Source of the DNA: DATLAN01 sp035527455
GTDB lineage: Bacteria; Planctomycetota; Planctomycetia; Pirellulales; Thermoguttaceae
NCBI GenBank assembly: GCA_035527455.1
Contig: DATLAN010000233.1
Coordinates: 1 to 34,635, forward strand
DNA: 34,635 bases
Reading direction: 5' to 3'
Shown here: in pieces, positions 25,480 to 32,548 of the stretch
How the letters are laid out: each line of letters opens with the position of its first letter
How positions within the stretch are numbered: position 1 is the stretch's first letter
The notes under the pieces: model-generated
Database searches by the model: none
What the model was told of the DNA's origin: nothing
The model's input: the letters and a program-made list of their open reading frames with translations, nothing else
Program-made: the position numbers and the translations under genes

Positions 25480-26712
25480 ATGACTGTACCCGAACAACAA
25501 CGCCGATTTGCTGCCGAGGTCGTTCGCCGGCTCCGCGACGCGGGGTTCGTGGCGTATTGGGCCGGGGGGTGCGTGCGCGATCAACTCTTGGGTCGTGTGC
25601 CCAAGGACTACGACGTGGCCACCAACGCCACGCCGCCGCAGATCCGCCTTCTCTTCGGCCGAAAACGGACGCTGGCCATCGGGGCCGCTTTCGGCGTGAT
25701 CACCGTCATCGGGCCCAAGCCGGCCGGAATGATCGAAGTCGCCACCTTCCGCGAGGACGCCGCCTACAGCGACGGACGGCATCCCGACCACGTCACCTTC
25801 AGCTCCGCCGAAGAAGACGCCCTGCGACGCGATTTCACCATCAACGGGCTCTTCTACGATCCGATCGGCCAAGAGGTCCTCGATTTCGTCGGCGGGCGCG
25901 AGGACCTCGCGGCGAAGTTGATCCGGGCAATCGGCCAGCCGCGGCAGCGCATCGGCGAAGACAAGCTGCGGATGCTCCGGGCGGTGCGGTTCGCGGCCAC
26001 GTTCGGTTTCGAGCTGCACCCGGACACGCTGGCGGCGATTCGCGAAATGGCTTCCCAGATCACGGTCGTCAGCGCCGAGCGGATCGCCATGGAGATGCGC
26101 CGCCTGCTGGTCGAGCCGCGGCGTGCCGAGGGCGTCGGGATGATGATCGACGCCGGCCTGGCCGACGCCGTGCTGCCGGAGGTCGTACCCCACGACCAGA
26201 CCCAGCGTCGCCGGCTGGATCACACGTTGGGCGTCCTCGCCAGGCTCTCGCAGCCGGGATTCCCTTTGGCCTTGGGCACGCTGCTGCACGAGTCGACCGA
26301 CCCGGCCGGCGCGCGGGAAGCGTGCCGTCGGTGGCGGCTGTCGAACAAGGAGACGGATCGGGTCGCATGGCTGGTGGAGAACCAAGCCGCGCTGGAAAAC
26401 GCCCGATCGATGCGTTTCTCGGCCTTGCAGCCGCTGTTGGTGGCCGAGGGGATCGAGGACCTTTTGGCGCTGCACGACGCGTTGGCGCTCGACTCGGAGG
26501 CGGCGGCGTATTGCCGCTCGCTGTTGGCGCAACCTCGCGAGGTGCTCGACCCGCCGCCGCTACTGACCGGCGACGACCTGATCGAGCACGGCATTTCCCC
26601 CGGCCCGCGGTTTCGCGATCTGCTGCAACGCGTTCGGGATGCCCAATTGGACGAGGAAATCCGGACCAAAGAAGAGGCGCTGGCGATGGTCGATCGGTTG
26701 CTGAACGAATAG
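25480..26712 (+). CDS. tRNA nucleotidyltransferase/poly(A) polymerase family protein
   Basis: A 410-residue class II nucleotidyltransferase, either CCA-adding enzyme or poly(A) polymerase. The head domain has GGCVRDQLLGR (about 29-39), then KDYDVATNATP with the two metal-binding aspartates, then RRDFTINGLFYDP. The RNA-binding neck has GEDKLRMLRAVRFAATFGFELHPDT. The C-terminal half is helical, with DHTLGVLARLSQPGFPLALGTLLHE. Because the nearby tRNA-Leu lacks an encoded CCA, such an enzyme is needed. It would add CCA, or A only, to tRNA 3' ends. The start codon touches a REP palindrome, and no Shine-Dalgarno is present. A second ATG is not obvious nearby. Confidence 0.9.
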   Translation: MTVPEQQRRFAAEVVRRLRDAGFVAYWAGGCVRDQLLGRVPKDYDVATNATPPQIRLLFGRKRTLAIGAAFGVITVIGPKPAGMIEVATFREDAAYSDGRHPDHVTFSSAEEDALRRDFTINGLFYDPIGQEVLDFVGGREDLAAKLIRAIGQPRQRIGEDKLRMLRAVRFAATFGFELHPDTLAAIREMASQITVVSAERIAMEMRRLLVEPRRAEGVGMMIDAGLADAVLPEVVPHDQTQRRRLDHTLGVLARLSQPGFPLALGTLLHESTDPAGAREACRRWRLSNKETDRVAWLVENQAALENARSMRFSALQPLLVAEGIEDLLALHDALALDSEAAAYCRSLLAQPREVLDPPPLLTGDDLIEHGISPGPRFRDLLQRVRDAQLDEEIRTKEEALAMVDRLLNE

Positions 26713-26756
26713 GCGTTTTGCGGCCGCGGACACGGCGGCCCGTTTCAGTGGTTCGT

Positions 26757-26781
26757 GTTTAGCGGGCGGGCTTGTCCGCCG
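26757..26781 (-). repeat. Dispersed REP-like palindrome, copy 2 (inverted)
   Basis: Inverted copy of the 25-base element at 7862, with one base different (GGACAAG for GGGCAAG). It sits in the 106-base gap upstream of a small gene. Confidence 0.88.
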
Positions 26782-26818
26782 TTGTGGAAGCAGCCGTAGT
26801 CCTAATTGGAGCAACCTG

Positions 26819-26989
26819 ATGGATAAGAAGGCGAAAAAGAAGATCCTAGCGCTCAACCAGCGGATCCAGAAGCTCCGTCAGCAGTCGGCCGGGGCGAAGA
26901 AGCAGATGGACGATCCGCGGGAATTGAAGTCCATCGAGGAAGAGCTGGCCGCCGCCGAGGCGGAACTGGCCAAGCTCAAGGGCTCTTAG
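26819..26989 (+). CDS. Small coiled-coil protein, 56 residues
   Basis: A short ORF from ATG 26819 to TAG 26989 with GGAG 8 bases upstream. The product begins MDKKAKKKILALNQRIQKL and ends ELAKLKGS. Its content is almost wholly Lys, Glu, Ala, Leu and Gln with heptad-spaced hydrophobics (residues 8-22 and 38-54), interrupted by a Pro in MDDPRE. A two-helix coiled coil is likely. It has no signal peptide and no known domain that I can name. Good ribosome binding site and clean composition argue for a real gene. Confidence 0.7.
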   Translation: MDKKAKKKILALNQRIQKLRQQSAGAKKQMDDPRELKSIEEELAAAEAELAKLKGS

Positions 26990-27001
26990 GACGAATCGCT
27001 A

Positions 27002-27211
27002 TCACGATTCCGCTTCGTCCTGATCATCTTCCTCTAAGGGGTGGTCGGGATGCATCCCCTGCTGAATCATGGTCATCCGCTCGCGGTGGGCGATCAACAT
27101 CTTCACAATCCCGCAGATCCCGCCGACAAGGATCGACACGATCGGGATGCACAACGCCAGGCAGGGAATGAAGAGACTCGGCCTCGAGAAGAATGCTGGC
27201 CAGTCGAACAT
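27002..27211 (-). CDS. Small single-span membrane protein, 69 residues
   Basis: ATG 27211 is chosen because GGAG lies about 7 bases upstream; an in-frame extension to 27277 has none. The product has one hydrophobic span (LFIPCLALCIPIVSILVGGICGIV, about 12-35). A basic stretch with Met-rich helix (KMLIAHRERMTMIQQGMHPD) and a very acidic tail (PLEEDDQDEAES) follow. The layout of a membrane anchor with a cytoplasmic charged helix is like PspB-type or DUF6249-type proteins, but no family is claimed. It converges on the 56-residue gene, 12 bases away. Confidence 0.7.
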   Translation of the reverse strand: MFDWPAFFSRPSLFIPCLALCIPIVSILVGGICGIVKMLIAHRERMTMIQQGMHPDHPLEEDDQDEAES

Positions 27212-27384
27212 GATTGTCTCCGCGAGGGATACTCCGAAGCTCAGCCACCTGAAATGATCGCTGTAAGATACGCGCACAGTCCTTGCCGGGTATTCGCCGG
27301 AAAACCGACAATATTGGAGACCATTTCGGGTTTCTTGTCAATCGATGCATCTCGCGGAGCGAGATGGCTACTATACCGGCGCCG

Positions 27385-27777
27385 TCACGAACCACTCGCG
27401 TAGGCCTCGCGCTCGAAGGGGTTGTCGCGATAGGGGTCTTTGCCTCTGAGCCACTGAACCCCCGAACAAAGCAAATAAGCGGGCACGAACAGCAGCCCCC
27501 AGCGTTCGTATTGACGGACGTGGATCAGTTCGTGGCTCCGCGCCGAATCGAGCAGCGAGGCCGTTCGCCCGAGCACCGTATGGCCGAGCGTCATCGCGCC
27601 CGGTCTTCCGGGGAAGTGCGCCAGCAGCCAGGCCACCAGGCCGCCGTAGAACTCGACCACGGCCCCACGCCGCTGCGTGCGTCCGCCGGTGGCCAACCCC
27701 GCCGCTCCCACCAGCAGCCCCAGCAAAGTCCAGGGCGATGCCCAGACCACGCACACCAGCTTCAGGGCTTTCGGCAC
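27385..27777 (-). CDS. Small membrane protein with HExxH motif
   Basis: A 130-residue protein starting at GTG 27777, with GGGGGA about 9 bases upstream. It has a hydrophobic N-terminus (about 7-30, LVCVVWASPWTLLGLLVGAAGLA) and a second hydrophobic stretch (about 94-110). Between them SHELIHVRQYE provides a zinc-metallopeptidase-like HELIH (His82, Glu83, His86). An acidic residue in NPFEREAY (Glu122 or Glu124) could be the third ligand. GHT lies at 65-67. It is much shorter than M48 or M56 peptidases. It may be a minimal metallopeptidase-like protein or use the motif structurally. The family is not recognised. The frame and composition look coding. Confidence 0.65.
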   Translation of the reverse strand: MPKALKLVCVVWASPWTLLGLLVGAAGLATGGRTQRRGAVVEFYGGLVAWLLAHFPGRPGAMTLGHTVLGRTASLLDSARSHELIHVRQYERWGLLFVPAYLLCSGVQWLRGKDPYRDNPFEREAYASGS

Positions 27778-27887
27778 GATCTTCGTCCCCCGTCAGACAG
27801 AAATCGCAGAGAGGCCTTTACCTCGTTCATCACGGGAGGATATCCTATCGGCCAACCGGGGTCTACCGCGTAGTTGCGTAATCCGTG

Positions 27888-27972
27888 TAGCTGAATTCGC
27901 AGGAATTCAGAAACCCCCGGACAAAGTCGCTGTTTATTGCTGTTTATTGCTGAATTCTTGCGAATTCAGCTA
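27888..27972. repeat. Inverted pair of AGCTGAATTC palindromes
   Basis: Arms at 27888-27910 and 27950-27972 are complementary over 23 bases with one mismatch. Each arm is itself a palindrome, CTGAATTC-GCAG-GAATTCAG or close. A 10-bp direct repeat, CTGTTTATTG, lies between them. The pair ends 18 bases before the truB start. Confidence 0.88.
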
Positions 27973-27990
27973 CGCCGGAAGGTCCTGCTC

Positions 27991-28872
27991 GTGGCACCGT
28001 ACGGAATATTGAATCTCAACAAGCCGGCGGGGGTGACGTCGCGTCGGGTGGTCGATGACGTTCAGCGGCTGGCACGGCCGGCGAAGGTGGGTCATGCCGG
28101 GACGCTCGATCCGCTGGCGACCGGCGTGCTGGTGGTATGCACCGGCGCGGCCACGCGGCTGATCGAATACGTCCAGCGGATGCCCAAGAGCTATACGGGC
28201 ACGTTTCTCCTGGGGCGAGAAAGTCCCACCGAGGACGTCGACGGCGAGGTGACCGAGCTGGACAACCCGCCGGTGCCGTCCCGGCAGCAGATCGAGGCGG
28301 CCGCGCGAGCCTTCGTCGGCCGGATCGAACAGCGCCCGCCGGCATTCTCCGCTCTGAAGGTCGGCGGCCGTCGGGCGTACGACCTGGCCCGGCGGGGACA
28401 AGCGGTCGAATTGGAGCCCCGGCCGGTGACGATCCATCGGATCGAAGTCGCCCGGTACGACTATCCGGCACTGACGCTCCGGGTCGAGTGCGGCAGCGGG
28501 ACCTACATTCGCTCGCTGGGCCGCGATCTGGCCGAGTCGCTCGGCACGGCGGCCGTGATGTCGAAGCTGGTGCGGACGGCGATCGGGCGATTCCGACTCG
28601 AAGAGGCCGCCGATCCGAGCCGCTTGACGAAGGAGAATTGGACCGATCTTCTGCTGCCGCCGCTCTGGGCAGTAGACGCCCTGCCGCGCGTCGAACTGGC
28701 CGGCGGCGAAATCGCCCGAATCCGCAACGGCCAGACCATTTCCGGGAAAGGGAGTCCGTCGCCAAGCCAGGAGCTGGCCGCCGTCGACGCACGCGGCCGG
28801 CTGGTGGCGATTCTTCAGCCTCGGGGAGCCGATTTGCTCGGACCGGTGCGGAATCTGCCGCCGGATGAATAG
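27991..28872 (+). CDS. truB: tRNA pseudouridine-55 synthase TruB
   Basis: A 293-residue protein from GTG 27991, with GGAAGG 8 bases upstream. The in-frame ATG at 27937 would translate the upstream palindrome, so the GTG is preferred. TruB motifs: ILNLNKPAGVTS at the N-terminus, GHAGTLDPLATGVLVV with catalytic Asp40, KSYTGTFLLGRESPTEDVDGE, QRPPAFSALKVGGRRAYDLARRG and CGSGTYIRSLGRDLAE. A short C-terminal PUA-like segment follows (about 225-293). It makes pseudouridine 55 in the T-loop of all tRNAs. The length is typical. It has no obvious operon partner. Confidence 0.95.
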   Translation: MAPYGILNLNKPAGVTSRRVVDDVQRLARPAKVGHAGTLDPLATGVLVVCTGAATRLIEYVQRMPKSYTGTFLLGRESPTEDVDGEVTELDNPPVPSRQQIEAAARAFVGRIEQRPPAFSALKVGGRRAYDLARRGQAVELEPRPVTIHRIEVARYDYPALTLRVECGSGTYIRSLGRDLAESLGTAAVMSKLVRTAIGRFRLEEAADPSRLTKENWTDLLLPPLWAVDALPRVELAGGEIARIRNGQTISGKGSPSPSQELAAVDARGRLVAILQPRGADLLGPVRNLPPDE

Positions 28873-28994
28873 CTGTCCCCATTTTCGGGCGGTGACTGCC
28901 GGGACCCCGTGGAAAAAGGGGACAGGCACCGAGCCGGCAGCGCTTTTCCGCGACTTTCACACCCTTTGCGGCTCGGAGCCAGTCCCCATTTTCC
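28872..28994. repeat. GGGGACAGGCACC-type repeat cluster
   Basis: Three motifs follow the truB stop: CTGTCCCCATTTTCGGGC near 28873, GGAAAAAGGGGACAGGCACC (28911-28930) and GGAGCCAGTCCCCATTTTCC (28975-28994). They belong to the same family as the cluster at 17609-17793. Confidence 0.85.
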
Positions 28995-29330
28995 ACTCAC
29001 CGCTTGCAGTTCGAGTCGTCGCGCCAGGCCCTTCATCCACTACGATCGTTACCTCCGGCCCGCGATCTTCGTCAAGGGGCGCACCGTCGGACCTCGTCGT
29101 GCGGATTGTAGCCACGGGGTGGGTCTCGCGTATCGCACCCGCCTGGTAAACGGTCCGGCCGGATCGAAGGGAACTAATCGCCAAGTCCCGGCCCGGCCGA
29201 TACTTATGTCGAACAGACAGGATTTCGTCAGGGCACGGACGCGCCCAGGTCGGATCGCTTTGTGAAGTTGTGAGCCGAGATTCGGAGGAATTCCGCCACC
29301 GGACTTCGCTCTGTCGAAGCAGACGCGTCT
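28995..29330. other. Intergenic region before ftsK
   Basis: No supported gene is seen. A minus-strand frame (28957-29184) ends inside the repeat cluster and has no ribosome binding site. No clear promoter or Shine-Dalgarno for ftsK is visible. Confidence 0.5.
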
Positions 29331-32075
29331 ATGCTCGAAGAACGTAATCTGAAACTCGATCTGCTGGCGCTGGGCTTGCTGGCGCTGACGATCTTCTTGG
29401 CCGCGGCCCTGCTGAGCTACGAGCCGGCCGATCCGCCCGGCACGCTCGTCTATCCCGAGCGCGCCGAAACGGCCAACGTCTGCGGCCGCACCGGGGCGCT
29501 GGCCGGCCAACTAACGTTCCAGGCCTTCGGGCTGGGCGCCTACTACGCGCTTTTCTCGCTGGCTGCGCTGTCCGCCCTGTTGTTGGCCCGACGCCCGATC
29601 GACCAACCCGCGGTGCGAACGGCCGGATGGCTGCTGTCGCTGGTGGGCGTGACGACGTTGGCCGCAATGGCCGTGCCCAGCTTGGGTCCGGGCCCGGTGA
29701 TCGGCTCGGGTGGATATCTCGGCGCCGCCGGACGCGGCATGTTGGAACTGAACTTCGCCAGCGTAGGGGCCTACATCCTGGCGGTCAGCCTGATCCTCGG
29801 CGGCCTGCTGTTGTCTACCGATTACGTGCTCGTCCGCCTTCTCGCCTGGATCGTGGGCAAACCGACGAAGAGTTTCGGCCGCGGGGTCGTCCACGCCGGC
29901 ATGGCCTATGCCCAAAAGGCGAGTCGAAAGCCGGCGGAAGTCGAGCCGCGAAAAGCGGAAGCCGAAGAGGGCGAGAAAGAACGTGCCATCCGCATCGTGA
30001 GCCAATCGGCCAACGAAGAGAAAGCGGAGAAAGAACCGGACGAAAAAGAGGAAGCTCAGGAGGAATACCAGGAAGAGCGCTCCGCGTCGCGGGCTGCCCG
30101 AAAGCCGTTCGCCTCCTGGCTGCGCATCAAGAAGCCGAAAACCGGCCAGCGGCAGCAGGTGCTCGAGAAGCTCGACGCGGCCGGCGACGGGCACGACACG
30201 GCCGACTACGAGTTGCCCGGCATGGACCTGTTGTTGGAAGGCGAGACGTTGCGCTTCGAGGAACAGGAGAAGGAGGTTCGCCGCAAAGCCAAGATCATCG
30301 AGAAGACCTTCATTGAGTTCGGTTTCAACATCCGCGTCGTCGAGATCCAGACCGGACCGGTCGTCGCCCAGTTCGAGGTCGAACTGGAAGCCGGCCTGCG
30401 GCTGAGCAAGATCACCGGGCTGGCCGACGACCTGGCCATCGCCCTGCGCGTACCCAGCGTGCGCATCGTGGCCCCGATCCCGGGCAAGAATACCGTGGGC
30501 ATCGAGGTTCCCAACAGCGAGCGGCATCTCGTCCGGCTTCGCGAGGTCATGGAGCAATCCGACGGCAAGGCCTCGAAGATGCGGATTCCGATCTACCTGG
30601 GCAAGGACGTCGCCGGCAATTCGATGGTGGTCGATCTGGCCAGCCTGCCGCACCTGCTGATCGCCGGGCGGACGGGCACGGGCAAGAGCGTCTGCCTGAA
30701 CTCGATCATCATCTCGATGCTGATGACCCGGCGCCCCGACGAAGTCCGGCTGCTGTTGATCGACCCGAAGATGGTCGAACTGAGTCCCTACAAGCGGCTG
30801 CCTCACCTGATGCACCCGGTCGTGACCGACATGCGCAAGGCCGAAGCCATCCTGGCCTGGGCAGTCGAAAAGATGGAACAGCGGTATCAACTGCTGGCCC
30901 GCGCCGGCGTGCGGCACATCAGCGTTTACAACCAGTTGGGCGAAGAGGAACTGATGGAGCGGATCCAGCCGGAGGACGAAGAAGACCGCAAACGGATCCC
31001 CACGCAGATCCCCTATGTGGTCATCGTGGCCGACGAAATGGCCGACCTGATGATGACCGCGGCCAAAGAGGTCGAAGGGCATATCATCCGTCTGGCCCAG
31101 AAGAGCCGGGCGGTGGGTATCCACCTGGTGATGGCCACGCAGAAGCCGACCGTCGACATCATCACCGGCTTGATCAAGTCGAACCTGCCCGCCAGGATCT
31201 GCTTCCAAGTGGCCAGCCGCACCGACAGCCGCGTCGTGCTGGACGAAATGGGGGCCGACAAACTGCTTGGCGACGGCGACATGCTCTTCCTCTGGCCGGG
31301 TACCAGCACGCTGATCCGCGGCCAGGGGACCTACGTCTGCGACGACGAAATCTCGCGGGTCATCGCGTCGGTGGCCACGTTCGAGCCGCACTACGTGACC
31401 GAACTGGTCCAGTTGAAAGCCGACGACAAGCCCGCTTCGTCGGGGCCGCAACTGGGCAACCGGGACGAACTCTACGATGCGGCCGTCGATATCGTCATCC
31501 GCGAGGGACGCGGCAGCGTTTCCCTGTTGCAGCGGACCTTGGGCATCGGCTACGGCAGGGCGGCCCGGCTGATCGACTACATGGCCGAAGACGGCATCGT
31601 CGGTCCATACAACGGTTCCCAGGCCCGCGAGGTGCTCATGAGCCTCCCGGATTGGGAGGCGATGGGCGACGAGCCGCCACAGGAGCCAGCGCCTACCCCG
31701 AGTCGGCCCCGCTCGAACAACCGAATCCTGCTGAGCACACCGGCAGCCAAACCATACGAGACCGTCGCCCAACGGGAATCCCAAGTGATCGACGCGGAGT
31801 TCGAAGACAAAGACACGGAGGCCGACGACGAAGCTGAAGACGAGGACGATGTTCGTGACGAGGATGATGCCCATGAGGAGGAGGACGGCAACGACGAGGA
31901 AGCCTGTGATGAATATAAAGAATTCTGCGAAGACGACGAATACACAGACTACGACGGTCGGGATGATGAGGAAGAATACAATGAATACGATGACACAGAA
32001 GAGGACGACGAGGAGGGCTCGCAGGACGATGAGGCCGACGAGGAGGAGGAGCAATGGGCGGCCGAGAGCGCGTAG
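29331..32075 (+). CDS. ftsK: FtsK/SpoIIIE DNA translocase with acidic C-terminal tail
   Basis: A 914-residue membrane-anchored, ATP-driven DNA pump that clears chromosomes from the division plane. The N-terminus has four membrane segments (about 10-28, 62-86, 97-113, 142-162). A Lys/Glu-rich linker (about 200-260) follows. The alpha domain has VEIQTGPVVAQFEVELEAG. The motor has Walker A GRTGTGKS (446-453, Lys452) and Walker B VVIVADEMADLMM. The gamma winged helix, DELYDAAVDIVIREGRGSVSLLQRTLGIGYGRAARL, would read KOPS-type sequences. Most FtsK proteins end soon after gamma. Here a tail of about 90 residues (820-910), mainly Asp and Glu, is added. Planctomycetes of this type usually lack FtsZ, so the division partner is uncertain. 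The start lacks a good Shine-Dalgarno. Confidence 0.93.
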   Translation: MLEERNLKLDLLALGLLALTIFLAAALLSYEPADPPGTLVYPERAETANVCGRTGALAGQLTFQAFGLGAYYALFSLAALSALLLARRPIDQPAVRTAGWLLSLVGVTTLAAMAVPSLGPGPVIGSGGYLGAAGRGMLELNFASVGAYILAVSLILGGLLLSTDYVLVRLLAWIVGKPTKSFGRGVVHAGMAYAQKASRKPAEVEPRKAEAEEGEKERAIRIVSQSANEEKAEKEPDEKEEAQEEYQEERSASRAARKPFASWLRIKKPKTGQRQQVLEKLDAAGDGHDTADYELPGMDLLLEGETLRFEEQEKEVRRKAKIIEKTFIEFGFNIRVVEIQTGPVVAQFEVELEAGLRLSKITGLADDLAIALRVPSVRIVAPIPGKNTVGIEVPNSERHLVRLREVMEQSDGKASKMRIPIYLGKDVAGNSMVVDLASLPHLLIAGRTGTGKSVCLNSIIISMLMTRRPDEVRLLLIDPKMVELSPYKRLPHLMHPVVTDMRKAEAILAWAVEKMEQRYQLLARAGVRHISVYNQLGEEELMERIQPEDEEDRKRIPTQIPYVVIVADEMADLMMTAAKEVEGHIIRLAQKSRAVGIHLVMATQKPTVDIITGLIKSNLPARICFQVASRTDSRVVLDEMGADKLLGDGDMLFLWPGTSTLIRGQGTYVCDDEISRVIASVATFEPHYVTELVQLKADDKPASSGPQLGNRDELYDAAVDIVIREGRGSVSLLQRTLGIGYGRAARLIDYMAEDGIVGPYNGSQAREVLMSLPDWEAMGDEPPQEPAPTPSRPRSNNRILLSTPAAKPYETVAQRESQVIDAEFEDKDTEADDEAEDEDDVRDEDDAHEEEDGNDEEACDEYKEFCEDDEYTDYDGRDDEEEYNEYDDTEEDDEEGSQDDEADEEEEQWAAESA

Positions 32076-32284
32076 CGGTCGGCGGCGCCCCCCCTGAAGG
32101 ACGGCATGCCGGGCCGGTTGACACACTCGCCGGCCGGTTGTAGATTTGCTTGTTGTGAGGAACCGTAACGAAGCTCTGAGTCCGACGATGTCGAAGCTGG
32201 CCGCCAATCCGATACGAAGCGTTTTCGACGTTCCGAGCGTCGGCGTGGTTGTCGGCGTGATTATTATTGGGGAGGTGCGGCCTT

Positions 32285-32353
32285 AAGGGCTTCGAACCGG
32301 TGCCAGACCGAAGGAACCAAGCCCTTGGGCCGAAGCGGCTCGAGGGTTTTTTT
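32285..32353 (+). ncRNA. Candidate attenuator-like structured RNA
   Basis: AAGGGCTT (32285-32292) pairs perfectly with AAGCCCTT (32319-32326). The same CCCTT is also the 5' arm of the terminator hairpin, so the two stems exclude each other. Flanking GGCC/GGCC can extend the first stem. The class is not recognised. A chance overlap is possible. Confidence 0.35.
32322..32353 (+). terminator. Rho-independent terminator
   Basis: CCCTTGGGCCG (32322-32332) pairs over 11 bp, with two G-U pairs, to CGGCTCGAGGG (32336-32346) around an AAG loop, followed by seven T (32347-32353). It would end ftsK or upstream RNA transcripts, or act as the off-state of an attenuator. Confidence 0.8.
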
Positions 32354-32436
32354 GTGGGCGGTATCGATGCCTCGGAAGGTTTCGCAGACTGGTTCATGAA
32401 CTCCAATCCATAACGCGACTTTTGGCCACAGCCAAA

Positions 32437-32461
32437 CGGCGGGCAAGCCCGCCCGCTAAAC
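32437..32461 (+). repeat. Dispersed REP-like palindrome, copy 3
   Basis: Identical to the 25-base elements at 7862 and 34184, with core hairpin GCGGGC-AA-GCCCGC. Confidence 0.9.
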
Positions 32462-32489
32462 AGCATTCCTTACCCGATCCCAGACGTGA

Positions 32490-32548
32490 CCCCGAACCCC
32501 GAACCCCTAACCCCTAACCCCTAACCCCTAACCCCTAACCCCTAACCC
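32490..32548 (+). repeat. Heptamer tandem array abutting the cimA start
   Basis: Two units of CCCCGAA, then six units of CCCCTAA, then CCC, with the cimA ATG following immediately at 32549. There is no purine-rich ribosome binding site, so the array occupies the place of the Shine-Dalgarno sequence. Confidence 0.95.

Larger units (their letters stand above)
32076..32548. other. Intergenic region between ftsK and cimA
   Basis: This 473-base gap holds a candidate structured RNA with a terminator (32285-32353), a REP-like palindrome (32437-32461) and a heptamer array (32490-32548). No protein gene is supported. Confidence 0.6.

Noticed and set aside
28957..29184. 75-residue minus-strand ORF
   Set aside because: It ends inside a repeat cluster, has no ribosome binding site and shows no recognisable motif. 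A decayed gene cannot be fully excluded.
29511..32207. 898-residue minus-strand open frame
   Set aside because: Antisense to ftsK. Its Val/Phe-rich end mirrors the acidic tail codons.
32281..32353. Bacterial SRP RNA
   Set aside because: CCAGACCGAAGGAACCAAG faintly resembles SRP domain IV, but the conserved GGAAGGNAGCAGCC sequence and the symmetric loop are not present.
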